A DNA stretch of 16,584 bases from Gulosibacter massiliensis (lineage in GTDB: Bacteria > Actinomycetota > Actinomycetes > Actinomycetales > Microbacteriaceae): assembly GCA_943325745.2 (NCBI GenBank), contig CALPQP020000003.1, positions 1-16,584 on the forward strand. The letters are read 5' to 3'. The notes under the pieces were generated by a model. The model ran no database searches. It was not told the origin of the DNA and was given only the letters and a program-made list of their open reading frames with translations. Numbering within the stretch: position 1 is the first letter of the stretch; every line of letters starts with the position of its first letter. Shown one piece after another: positions 1 to 7,617 of this stretch. The position numbers and the translations under genes are program-made.

Positions 1-1255
<1,255 letters not shown>

Positions 1256-1261
1256 GGCTCA

Positions 1262-1267
1262 ATCCTA
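1262..1267 (-). promoter_or_regulatory. Probable -10 box for leaderless xth(-trpS) transcript
   Basis: TAGGAT on the minus strand, followed by TGAGCC and then the xth ATG. This spacing puts the transcription start at or next to the start codon. No Shine-Dalgarno is present and no convincing -35 was seen. Confidence 0.6.
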
Positions 1268-1295
1268 CGTTCGCGCGGTGTGACCTCGAAGGGCG

Positions 1296-1715
1296 CTAGC
1301 GTCCCCCGCCGAATAGTTTCGCAAAGAACCCCTTTTTCTTCCGGCCGCCGTCCGACGATTCGGGGAGGGCCGCTACTGGTTGAGCGACTTCGACCGTGGC
1401 GGCTGTGCCGTCGCGGATCTGTCCGAGCAGTTGCTCGATCAGGCCGTTGGCTCCATTAATAGCCGCGCGGACGTCGACGTGAAGATACGGCTTACCTGCG
1501 AATCGATCTCGCCCCGTGACCTCGAGATCAACCGCAAAAATCACGCCATCAGCCGAATCAATGATGTCCTGGTCAACGGGACCTGACCCAGCTGATCCCT
1601 GGGTTTCGACAAAAATCTTGTGCCCGAGCGTCGCGCCCGCTCGCTCAAACGCTTCAGCGGCAATGTAGGTGTGCACAATTCCTGAAAAGCATGCGGTGAC
1701 ACAAACGATTTTCAT
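1296..1715 (-). CDS. Stand-alone fructose-type PTS EIIB domain protein
   Basis: Small cytoplasmic protein of 139 aa that aligns by eye with the fructose/mannitol-type EIIB domain, which carries phosphate on a cysteine between EIIA and the EIIC permease. Seen: N-terminal strand MKIVCVTAC with the phospho-acceptor position C9; a loop reading CFSGIVHT where the family usually has CPTGIAHT; then AAEAFERAGATLGHKIFVETQGSxGS, and ADGVIFAVDLEVTGRDRFAGKP. After residue ~100 comes a linker and a basic, Phe-rich tail (RKKKGFFAKLFGGGR), which is not part of the EIIB fold and might touch membrane. No EIIA, EIIC or HPr gene is in the window. It starts 86 bp after sdhB on the same strand, with an AGAGG Shine-Dalgarno, and probably rides on the sdh transcript. 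It could be a trans-acting IIB or a regulator; function unproven. Confidence 0.8.
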   Translation of the reverse strand: MKIVCVTACFSGIVHTYIAAEAFERAGATLGHKIFVETQGSAGSGPVDQDIIDSADGVIFAVDLEVTGRDRFAGKPYLHVDVRAAINGANGLIEQLLGQIRDGTAATVEVAQPVAALPESSDGGRKKKGFFAKLFGGGR

Positions 1716-1798
1716 TAGTGGACCTCTTTCGACATGACTTCCGCAATCAAGCCAGGTTCGGGGCAGTGACGGGCCAAGCCAGCACAGTCCGGGCGCAC
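1715..1798 (-). CDS. Possible 27-codon ORF between sdhB and the IIB gene
   Basis: A GTG at 1798 opens a 27-aa frame (begins MRPDCAGLARHCPEPG, ends EVMSKEVH) whose TAA stop overlaps the IIB ATG as TAATG. It lies in the same frame as sdhB, directly after the sdhB TAG, so it also represents a potential read-through extension of SdhB. No Shine-Dalgarno is visible before the GTG. The TAATG overlap hints at coupling with IIB, but the frame is short enough to be chance. I recognise no family. Confidence 0.2.
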   Translation of the reverse strand: MRPDCAGLARHCPEPGLIAEVMSKEVH

Positions 1799-1801
1799 AA
1801 C

Positions 1802-2533
1802 CTAGCGGCGGACGCCGCTAATGGTGGCTTGCTTGACCTCGGAGATCGCCTTGGTAATCTCGATGCCTCGGGGGCACGCCTCGGTGCAGTTGAAGGTGGT
1901 GCGGCATCGCCACACGCCTTCTTTCGAGTTCAGGATGTCGAGGCGGACCTGGGACGCTTCGTCACGCGAGTCAAAAATAAAGCGGTGGGCAGCGACGATG
2001 GCGGCCGGGCCGAAGTATTGCCCGTCCGTCCAAAACACGGGGCACGACGTCGTACACGCCGCACACAGGATGCACTTGGTCGTGTCATCGAAACGGGCAC
2101 GCTGCTCGGGTGACTGGATGTTCTCTTTATCCGGTTTGGACGTTGACTGCAGGAACGGCTGCACCTCGCGATACGCGGCGAAGAACGGTTCCATGTCGAC
2201 GATCAGGTCCTTCTCGAGCGGCAATCCCTTGATGGCCTCGACATAAACGGGCTTCGTAATGTCGAGGTCCTTGATGAGCGTCTTGCACGCGAGCCGGTTT
2301 CGACCGTTGATTCGCATCGCATCCGATCCGCAAATTCCGTGAGCACACGAACGACGGAATGACAGCGAACCGTCCTGTTCCCACTTGATCTTGTGGAGAC
2401 CGTCGAGGACGCGGTCGGTCGAATACATCTGGACGTCGAAATCCTGCCAGAAGGGTTCTTGATCCGTCTCAGGGTTGAACCGTCGAACGATAAAGGTGAC
2501 CTTGAAAGACTCCACTACGCCTAATTCGGACAT
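1802..2533 (-). CDS. sdhB: Succinate dehydrogenase iron-sulfur subunit
   Basis: Electron-transfer subunit of complex II, 243 aa. It passes electrons from the FAD of SdhA to the membrane quinone site. The [2Fe-2S] ligands are C63, C68, D71 and C83 in CAHGICGSDAM...LAC, with Asp at the third position as in E. coli SdhB. The ferredoxin-like C-terminal half holds CILCAACTTSCP and CRTTFNCTEACPRGI for the [4Fe-4S] and [3Fe-4S] clusters. The ATG at 2533 was chosen because it overlaps the sdhA stop (TGATG), has an AGAGGA Shine-Dalgarno 7 bases upstream, and gives the normal length. An upstream in-frame ATG at 2584 would add 17 unlikely residues inside sdhA. It is the last gene of sdhCDAB and is followed by the IIB gene. 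Confidence 0.97.
   Translation of the reverse strand: MSELGVVESFKVTFIVRRFNPETDQEPFWQDFDVQMYSTDRVLDGLHKIKWEQDGSLSFRRSCAHGICGSDAMRINGRNRLACKTLIKDLDITKPVYVEAIKGLPLEKDLIVDMEPFFAAYREVQPFLQSTSKPDKENIQSPEQRARFDDTTKCILCAACTTSCPVFWTDGQYFGPAAIVAAHRFIFDSRDEASQVRLDILNSKEGVWRCRTTFNCTEACPRGIEITKAISEVKQATISGVRR
1803..1820. repeat. Near-perfect palindrome over the sdhB stop codon
   Basis: TAGCGGCG-GA-CGCCGCTA: 8-base arms around 2 central bases, covering the last codons and the TAG stop of sdhB. In sdh mRNA it could form a GC-rich 7-bp stem with a 4-base loop. No U-tract follows on either strand, so it is at most a U-less terminator, processing site or 3' stabiliser. Coding constraint (SGVRR) may explain part of it. 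Confidence 0.5.
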
Positions 2534-4281
2534 CAGTACTTCCTCTCCATTGGCGGGTAGTTCGTGATGACGACGGGTTTCCAATCGAGCGCGATTTTCT
2601 CACCCTTCTTGTAGGCCATCGTGTGCTTCATGTAGGTTTTGTCGTTGCGGTCGGGGAAATCGTCGCGCATGTGGCCGCCCCGACTTTCCTTGCGGTTACG
2701 GGCCGACACGACGACAACCTCGGCGAGGTCGAGCAAGAAGCCGAGTTCGATGGCTTCGAGCAGGTCGGTGTTGAATCGTTGGCCACGGTCGTGGATGCCA
2801 ACCTTCTCGTACCGTTTCCGAAGCGCCTCAATCACTGTCTGAGCGTGGGAGAGCGATTCTTCTGTTCGGAACACCTGGGCGTTGCGATCCATCTCAAGTT
2901 GCAGTTCCTTGCGGATTGCCGCGACGCTCTCCGAACCGTCCGCGGTCCGCATCTTTTCGACTAGCTCAACGACGAACGATTCAGTGCCCTTGGGAAGCGC
3001 GGGGCGCTTCGCCTTGTTGGCGTAAGCGGCGGCGTTGCGACCGGCTCGTTTTCCGAAGACGTTGATGTCGAGGAGCGAGTTTGTTCCCAGTCGATTCGAG
3101 CCGTGAACCGAGACGCAAGCACACTCGCCGGCGGCGTAGAGCCCCGGAATGACGGTCGTGTTGTTGAGCAGGACTTCGGCATCGGTGGTGGTCGGGATTC
3201 CACCCATCGCGTAGTGCGCGGTCGGCATGACGGGAACCGGTTCGGTAACCGGGTCCACCCCGAGGTAGGTGCGCGCGAATTCGGTGATGTCCGGCAATTT
3301 GGTTTCGAGGACCTCAGCGCCGAGGTGCGTGCAGTCGAGAAGGACGTAATCCTTGTCTGGCCCGGCGCCACGACCTTCGGCGACTTCCTGCACCATGCAG
3401 CGCGAAATGATGTCACGCGGCGCGAGGTCTTTGATGGTCGGGGCGTAACGTTCCATGAATCGCTCGCCGCTCGCGTTGCGAAGGATTGCTCCTTCGCCTC
3501 GGGCGCCTTCAGTCAAGAGAATCCCCAGGCCAGCTAGTCCGGTCGGGTGGACCTGGAAAAACTCCATGTCCTCGAGGGGGATGCCTTTTCGCCACACGAT
3601 GCCGACGCCGTCACCCGTGAGGGTGTGGGCGTTCGAGGTGGTCTTGAACATCTTCCCGAATCCGCCGGTCGCAAAGATGACGGAAGTCGCATTAAACACG
3701 TGAATGTCACCGGTCGAGAGCTCGTAGGCGACAACACCGCTCGTCCGGGTCTTGCCCTTTTCTTCCGTAAGCACGAGGTCGAGAACATAAAACTCGTTGT
3801 AGAACTCGACGCCGAGTTTGGTGCAGTTCTGGAATAGCGTCTGCAGGATCATGTGGCCGGTGCGGTCCGCCGAATAGCACGCGCGGCGAACCGGTGCTTT
3901 TCCGTGATCGCGGGTGTGGCCGCCGAAACGTCTCTGGTCGATTTTTCCGTCCGGGGTTCGGTTAAACGGAAGACCCATTCTCTCTAGGTCGAGGATTGCG
4001 TCAATCGCTTCTTTGGCAAGGATCTCAGCGGCATCTTGGTCGACGAGGTAGTCGCCACCCTTGACGGTGTCAAAGGTGTGCCACTCCCACGAATCTTCTT
4101 CGACGTTTGCGAGGGCCGCGGCCATTCCGCCCTGCGCAGCTCCGGTGTGCGAGCGCGTCGGATACAGTTTGGTGATGACGGCGGTCTTGGCGTGCGGAGC
4201 CGACTCGATGGCCGCACGCATTCCTGCACCTCCCGCGCCAACAATGACAACGTCGTACTCGTGATGATGAACCGTGGTCAC
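2533..4281 (-). CDS. sdhA: Succinate dehydrogenase flavoprotein subunit
   Basis: Catalytic subunit of complex II, 582 aa, oxidising succinate to fumarate in the TCA cycle on the cytoplasmic face of the membrane. Seen: FAD-binding VVIVGAGGAGMRAA (GxGxxG at 15-20); SHTGAAQGG with H45, the expected covalent FAD-attachment histidine; FFQVHPTGL and TEGARGEGAILRN of the substrate site; MPTAHYAMGGIPT; and SRLGTNSLLDINVFG near the flavin. Length is normal. The start is GTG at 4281, supported by AAGGAG 6 bases upstream and the N-terminus MTTVHHHEYDVVIVG. The sdhD stop is 21 bp upstream, and the sdhA stop overlaps the sdhB start by one base (TGATG), implying coupled synthesis of the two soluble subunits. 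Confidence 0.98.
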   Translation of the reverse strand: MTTVHHHEYDVVIVGAGGAGMRAAIESAPHAKTAVITKLYPTRSHTGAAQGGMAAALANVEEDSWEWHTFDTVKGGDYLVDQDAAEILAKEAIDAILDLERMGLPFNRTPDGKIDQRRFGGHTRDHGKAPVRRACYSADRTGHMILQTLFQNCTKLGVEFYNEFYVLDLVLTEEKGKTRTSGVVAYELSTGDIHVFNATSVIFATGGFGKMFKTTSNAHTLTGDGVGIVWRKGIPLEDMEFFQVHPTGLAGLGILLTEGARGEGAILRNASGERFMERYAPTIKDLAPRDIISRCMVQEVAEGRGAGPDKDYVLLDCTHLGAEVLETKLPDITEFARTYLGVDPVTEPVPVMPTAHYAMGGIPTTTDAEVLLNNTTVIPGLYAAGECACVSVHGSNRLGTNSLLDINVFGKRAGRNAAAYANKAKRPALPKGTESFVVELVEKMRTADGSESVAAIRKELQLEMDRNAQVFRTEESLSHAQTVIEALRKRYEKVGIHDRGQRFNTDLLEAIELGFLLDLAEVVVVSARNRKESRGGHMRDDFPDRNDKTYMKHTMAYKKGEKIALDWKPVVITNYPPMERKY

Positions 4282-4302
4282 GGTTTACTCCTTATGTATG
4301 GG

Positions 4303-4704
4303 TCAGCCGGCAGCACAAAACGAGGGAAGCAAATCCGCGGGAGAACCCACGGGGCAGGGATCAAGCGTGAAAATGACGAGCGTTCCGAGAACGATTAGTG
4401 TGGCCGCTGAAATTCCGAGGGACACCAACAGCCCGCGCTTCAACCCGGGGCGATAGACGTAGTCTTCGATGACGACCCGCATTCCGTTACTTCCGTGGAT
4501 GAGTGCCAGCCACAACAGGGTGACGTCGAACCACTGCCAGAACGGGTTCGCGAGTTTTCCAGCAGCGAAGGCGAAATCGATGGCCTTGACGCCCCCGTCT
4601 TGCATGAGATTGACGGTGAGGTGGGTGAAAATCAGCACAATGAGAACCACGCCCGAGACGCGCATGAATATCCAGGCGAGGCGATCTAGACGGAACAATT
4701 TCAC
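4303..4704 (-). CDS. sdhD: Succinate dehydrogenase membrane anchor subunit SdhD
   Basis: Hydrophobic anchor of complex II, 133 aa from the GTG at 4704 (MKLFRLDRLAWIFMRVSG). Three membrane spans are visible: ~12-34 with H28, ~58-78 with H70 in ALIHGSNGMRVVIEDY (the family's heme/quinone-side histidine region), and ~93-115. The start is decided by a GGAGGG Shine-Dalgarno 5 bases upstream, located in the end of sdhC. The open frame continues upstream for over 150 codons, but that part overlaps sdhC in another frame and looks nothing like SdhD. Only two bases separate the sdhC stop from this GTG, which suggests coupling. The C-terminal tail is Cys/Pro-containing and poorly conserved. The call rests on operon position plus the HGxNGxR block. 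Confidence 0.92.
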   Translation of the reverse strand: MKLFRLDRLAWIFMRVSGVVLIVLIFTHLTVNLMQDGGVKAIDFAFAAGKLANPFWQWFDVTLLWLALIHGSNGMRVVIEDYVYRPGLKRGLLVSLGISAATLIVLGTLVIFTLDPCPVGSPADLLPSFCAAG

Positions 4705-4706
4705 GA

Positions 4707-5108
4707 TTACCCTCCGAAGACGTGCATCAGGTGGCGGGGGAGGAACGCGATCATCACGACGGTCCACAGCACGAGCACGCCGTAGAACAGAGCGCGGTGG
4801 TGGCGCGATGCCCAAGCTGTCATGTCGACCAGGGTGATTCGCAAACCGTTGAAAGCGTGGAACACGATTGCGGCGACGAGGACCGCCTCGCCGAGTCCCA
4901 TGATCGGAGTTTTGTAGGAGGCCATGACGACGTTGTACAACTCGGGATCGAGGCGAACGGTCGCGGTGTCGAGTACGTGGACCAGCAGGAAGAAATAGAT
5001 TGCGATACCGGTGATGCGGTGAAGAACCCAGGACCACATACCCTCGTGTCCGCGATAGAGCGTCCCTCGAAACACAGTTTTCGGTTTGCTGGGGGTTTTG
5101 ATTGACAA
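4707..5108 (-). CDS. sdhC: Succinate dehydrogenase cytochrome b556 subunit SdhC
   Basis: First gene of the sdh operon. It encodes a 133-aa membrane subunit that with SdhD holds heme b and the quinone site. Seen: MWSWVLHRITG, the SdhC-type HRxTG signature at ~24-34; H44 in the first span; H84 in VFHAFNGLRITLVD; and three spans at ~26-48, 73-93 and 108-128. The start is taken as TTG at 5108 because AGGAGG lies 7 bases upstream, giving the sensible N-terminus MSIKTPSKPKTVFRG. An ATG at 5186 in the same frame would run into manC and across the promoter, and adds residues with no SdhC character. A -10 box about 35 bases upstream on the minus strand suits this start. Confidence 0.94.
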   Translation of the reverse strand: MSIKTPSKPKTVFRGTLYRGHEGMWSWVLHRITGIAIYFFLLVHVLDTATVRLDPELYNVVMASYKTPIMGLGEAVLVAAIVFHAFNGLRITLVDMTAWASRHHRALFYGVLVLWTVVMIAFLPRHLMHVFGG

Positions 5109-5115
5109 CTCGATT

Positions 5116-5121
5116 CCTCCT
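5116..5121 (-). promoter_or_regulatory. Shine-Dalgarno that fixes the TTG start of sdhC
   Basis: AGGAGG on the minus strand, 7 bases before TTG. It is the strongest Shine-Dalgarno in this region and the main reason for choosing the TTG start. Confidence 0.75.
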
Positions 5122-5143
5122 GAAGCACGAACAATTTGGTTCC

Positions 5144-5149
5144 AGTCTA
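5144..5149 (-). promoter_or_regulatory. Probable -10 box of the sdhCDAB promoter
   Basis: TAGACT on the minus strand, with a weak TCCGAC 17 bases upstream as possible -35. It would give an mRNA leader of about 30 bases containing the AGGAGG of sdhC. It overlaps the manC promoter on the other strand. Confidence 0.45.
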
Positions 5150-5160
5150 ACCCCCTCGCG

Positions 5161-5166
5161 TAGGCT
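5161..5166 (+). promoter_or_regulatory. Probable -10 box for leaderless manC transcript
   Basis: TAGGCT followed by 7 bases and the manC ATG. No Shine-Dalgarno lies upstream of the ATG. TTGGTT at 5136-5141 is a possible -35 with a long 19-base spacer. Confidence 0.55.
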
Positions 5167-5173
5167 GTCGGAC

Positions 5174-6289
5174 ATGACGAGTTCACATCGCGAAGCTAAC
5201 TTTTACGCAGTTATTCCCGCGGGTGGAGTCGGTTCACGGTTGTGGCCGCTCTCGCGTGCCGACGCCCCGAAATTCCTTCACGACCTCACCGGAAGCGGTC
5301 GAAGCCTCCTCGTCGAAACGTGGGATCGACTCGAACCAATCGCGGGGGACAACATTGTTGTGGTGTGCGGAAAGTCCCACGCGAAGGCCATCGCGCATGA
5401 GCTTCCGATGCTCGCCGCCGACAACACTGTTCTCGAGCCATCCCCGAAGGATTCGACCGCAGCGATCGTTCTCGCGGCCGCGATACTTGTTCGGCGAAAC
5501 CCCGATGCGATCATCGGTTCGTTTGCGGCGGACCACGTCATCGATGACCAACGCCGATTCATCACTGCGGTGAATGAAGCAATTGCTACAGCCTCGGCCG
5601 GATTCATCGTGACGATTGGTATCCGCCCGACGTCGCCGTCGACAGCTTTCGGCTACATCGAGTCGGGTGAAGCGCTGGACGTAACGGGGGCGCGTCGCGC
5701 GCATCGAGTGGTTCGTTTTGTTGAAAAACCCAGCCTGGACAAAGCGACTGAATATGTCGAGGGTGATACTCACTTGTGGAACGCAGGAATGTTCATCGCC
5801 AAGGCGAGTGTTCTCCTCGAAGAGCTTCGCGCGAACCGACCAGATGTGGCCGGCCCCATTGATGAAATAGCCGACGCGTGGAATACGCCCGAACGATCCG
5901 CCGTGCTCGAGCGCGTGTGGCCGACAATCCCCAAGGTCGCCATCGACTACTCCATCGCCGAACCCGCGGCGGAACACGGCCGTCTTGCCGTCATCCCGGG
6001 TGACTTTCAATGGGACGACGTCGGCGACTTCGCGTCGCTGGCTCGGCTTCACACGAACGGCCGCGCGAATGTTCTTGCGACACTTGGTGAAAACACGCGT
6101 GTCCTGAACCAGGGTTCCAGCGGGGTTGTCGTGTCGCATACGAAGCGCTTGATTTCGCTCATTGGCGTCAAGGACATCGTCGTTGTCGACACGCCCGACG
6201 CGCTTCTCGTCACGACGGCTGCCCACGCTCAACGCGTCAAGGACATTGTCGAACAGATTCGCCAGTCAGGCGATGACGCGCTTCTCTAG
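5174..6289 (+). CDS. manC: Mannose-1-phosphate guanylyltransferase
   Basis: Nucleotidyltransferase of 371 aa that makes GDP-mannose from mannose-1-phosphate and GTP, the mannosyl donor for glycolipids, glycans and protein mannosylation in actinobacteria. Seen: GTP-binding signature VIPAGGVGSRLWPLSR (residues ~13-28), APKFL just after it, the metal/phosphate block FAADHVI (~117-123), FGYIESGE, RFVEKP (~181-186), LWNAGMFI, and DFQWDDVGDF. It ends without the C-terminal phosphomannose isomerase domain found in bifunctional enzymes, so it is the single-domain type. The ATG at 5174 was chosen over in-frame starts upstream because a -10 box lies 7 bases before it. It is divergent from sdhC, and a promoter-bearing gap separates it from the nucleoside operon, so it seems monocistronic. 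Confidence 0.94.
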   Translation: MTSSHREANFYAVIPAGGVGSRLWPLSRADAPKFLHDLTGSGRSLLVETWDRLEPIAGDNIVVVCGKSHAKAIAHELPMLAADNTVLEPSPKDSTAAIVLAAAILVRRNPDAIIGSFAADHVIDDQRRFITAVNEAIATASAGFIVTIGIRPTSPSTAFGYIESGEALDVTGARRAHRVVRFVEKPSLDKATEYVEGDTHLWNAGMFIAKASVLLEELRANRPDVAGPIDEIADAWNTPERSAVLERVWPTIPKVAIDYSIAEPAAEHGRLAVIPGDFQWDDVGDFASLARLHTNGRANVLATLGENTRVLNQGSSGVVVSHTKRLISLIGVKDIVVVDTPDALLVTTAAHAQRVKDIVEQIRQSGDDALL

Positions 6290-6320
6290 CCGTTCCGCAG
6301 AATCCGTCGAAAAAGTCGAC

Positions 6321-6345
6321 AAAATCGGCGATTAGGGATTTTTTT
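6321..6345 (+). terminator. Weak candidate terminator after manC
   Basis: AAAATC and GATTTT arms (6 bp, 10-base loop) running into a seven-T tract that ends at 6345. The stem is AT-rich and weak, so termination here is only a possibility. Confidence 0.25.
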
Positions 6346-6368
6346 ACAGTTTCTCGGCTGAAAACTGT
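6346..6368. promoter_or_regulatory. Inverted repeat upstream of the nucleoside operon (possible operator)
   Basis: ACAGTTT-N9-AAACTGT, 7-base perfect arms with a 9-base centre. The right arm overlaps the presumed -35 region of the promoter for the BMP lipoprotein gene. This is a fitting place for a repressor of nucleoside uptake, but no regulator gene lies in the window. Confidence 0.4.
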
Positions 6369-6394
6369 CGTTTCGCCCGTCCCGACCATAAGAT
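6366..6394 (+). promoter_or_regulatory. Probable promoter of the nucleoside uptake/salvage operon
   Basis: -10 TAAGAT (6389-6394) with TGTCGT (6366-6371) as a moderate -35 at 17-base spacing. The expected start near 6401 gives a leader of about 65 bases before the GTG at 6466. The -10 sits inside a small dyad, CCAT-AAG-ATGG (6386-6396), which may add regulation. The leader holds GAGAGGAA before the GTG. Confidence 0.5.
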
Positions 6395-6465
6395 GGGGTC
6401 AGTCGTGGTGCCGCTTCGGGATCCTCTGGACTGGGACCACACCATCCAATGAGAGGAATCACCCT

Positions 6466-7539
6466 GTGAAGAACATCACATCGCGCGCCTGGACTGGGCT
6501 CGCACTTGCGAGCGCAGCCGCGGTCATCTTGACCGGTTGTGCCGCAGCACCAACCGAAACTGCCGCTCCAGACGAGACACTCGACTATCTGGCCTGCGCC
6601 GTTTCGGACGAAGGCTCGTGGAACGACAAGTCGTTCAACCAGTCGGTATATGAAGGTCTCCAGAAGTCAGAAGCTGAGCTCGGAGTTCAGATTGCGGACG
6701 CCGAATCGGCAACGCCCGATGACTTCGCACCGAACCTTCAGGCCATGATTGACCAGGGCTGCGACATCACGATCGCCGTCGGTTTCAACCTTGTCGACGC
6801 AGTCAACGTTGCTGCTGAGGCTAACCCCGAGATGAGCTTCGTCACCATTGACGGATGGTCGAACGGTGCAACGAACCTCAAGCCCGTCAACTACGCCATG
6901 AACCAGTCGTCGTACCTTGCCGGCTACCTCGCGGCAGCTCAGTCGACGACCAAGGTTGTTGGTACCTATGGCGGAATGCAGATTCCTGCCGTCACCGACT
7001 TCATGACCGGTTTCTACTACGGCGCTAAGGCGTGGGGAACCGACAACATGACTGACGTCACGGTCGTTGGTTGGGACCCTGCAACCGAAACCGGTGACTT
7101 CATCGGTGACTTCACCCCCAACTCGGGAACCTCGAAGACCATTGCTGCTGGCCAGATTGAAGCCGGCGCCGATGTCCTCTTCCCCGTTGGTGGCGACCAG
7201 TTCGGTGCAGCTTCCGAAGCCATCACCGAAGCCGGCATCGACGGACGCATGATCGGTGTTGACAAGGACATCGCCGCTACCTCGCCTGAGTACGCAGAAT
7301 GGATTCTCACTTCGGCCGAAAAGCGCATGACCCTCGCAGTGTTCGACATCATCAAAGCGATTGCGGTTGACGGCGGCGCCTTCACGGGTGACGTTTACCT
7401 CGGAACGCTCGAAAACGGTGGAACAGCACTGTCGGCAATCACCAACTACTCCGGTGCAACCGCACAGGCAGACGTTGAGGCCAAGCTGGCAGAACTTCAG
7501 GCCGGCATCATCGACGGGTCAATCAACCCGCTCGGTTAG
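6466..7539 (+). CDS. BMP-family nucleoside-binding lipoprotein (ABC transporter)
   Basis: Extracytoplasmic solute-binding protein of the basic membrane protein (BMP/PnrA) family, 357 aa. The signal peptide has basic residues, a hydrophobic stretch (WTGLALASAAAVILTGC) and a lipobox LTGC with C25 as the lipidated cysteine. A short Ala/Pro/Thr linker leads to the domain. The family block GSWNDKSFNQSVYEGL binds ligand in known members, followed by DDFAPNLQAMIDQGCDITIAV and AGYLAA...VGTYGGMQIPAVTDFM. The GTG start is preceded by GAGAGGAA and gives a complete signal peptide. It heads an operon with ATPase, two permeases, cdd, deoA and add. BMP proteins of characterised systems bind nucleosides, and the neighbours make nucleosides (cytidine, thymidine/uridine, adenosine) the best substrate guess. 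Confidence 0.93.
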   Translation: MKNITSRAWTGLALASAAAVILTGCAAAPTETAAPDETLDYLACAVSDEGSWNDKSFNQSVYEGLQKSEAELGVQIADAESATPDDFAPNLQAMIDQGCDITIAVGFNLVDAVNVAAEANPEMSFVTIDGWSNGATNLKPVNYAMNQSSYLAGYLAAAQSTTKVVGTYGGMQIPAVTDFMTGFYYGAKAWGTDNMTDVTVVGWDPATETGDFIGDFTPNSGTSKTIAAGQIEAGADVLFPVGGDQFGAASEAITEAGIDGRMIGVDKDIAATSPEYAEWILTSAEKRMTLAVFDIIKAIAVDGGAFTGDVYLGTLENGGTALSAITNYSGATAQADVEAKLAELQAGIIDGSINPLG

Positions 7540-7560
7540 GCTGTAAAAAGCTAAAGTCGG

Positions 7561-7589
7561 GGGTCGTCGAGACACTGTCTCGGCGGCCC
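7561..7589 (+). terminator. Strong hairpin between binding-protein and ATPase genes
   Basis: GGGTCGTCGAGA - CACTG - TCTCGGCGGCCC: a 12-bp stem with two G-U pairs and a 5-base loop. Only a weak pyrimidine run (TGTCCCATTCTCTTC) follows, so it is more likely a partial terminator or 3' stabiliser than a full stop. Such a device would let the binding protein be made in excess over the membrane components. Confidence 0.55.
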
Positions 7590-7617
7590 CTGTCCCATTC
7601 TCTTCAAGGATGAATAG

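Noticed and set aside
1748..1782. Two copies of CAAGCCAG between sdhB and the IIB gene
   Set aside because: Eight-base repeats 27 bases apart are close to chance expectation, and no link to promoter elements is visible.
4303..5175. A 290-codon minus frame that could be read as one large protein including SdhD
   Set aside because: Only the last 133 codons look like SdhD; the upstream part overlaps sdhC in another frame and has no membrane or family features. The GGAGGG before the GTG at 4704 fixes the start.
5234..6232. Minus-strand frame of 332 codons opposite manC
   Set aside because: Shadow of manC, whose plus-strand product carries the full nucleotidyltransferase motif set.
6405..6440. 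Possible leader structure GTGGT...ACCAC in the 5' region of the nucleoside operon
   Set aside because: A 5-bp closing stem around a 26-base loop is too weak, and the leader (about 65 bases) matches no riboswitch class I recognise.
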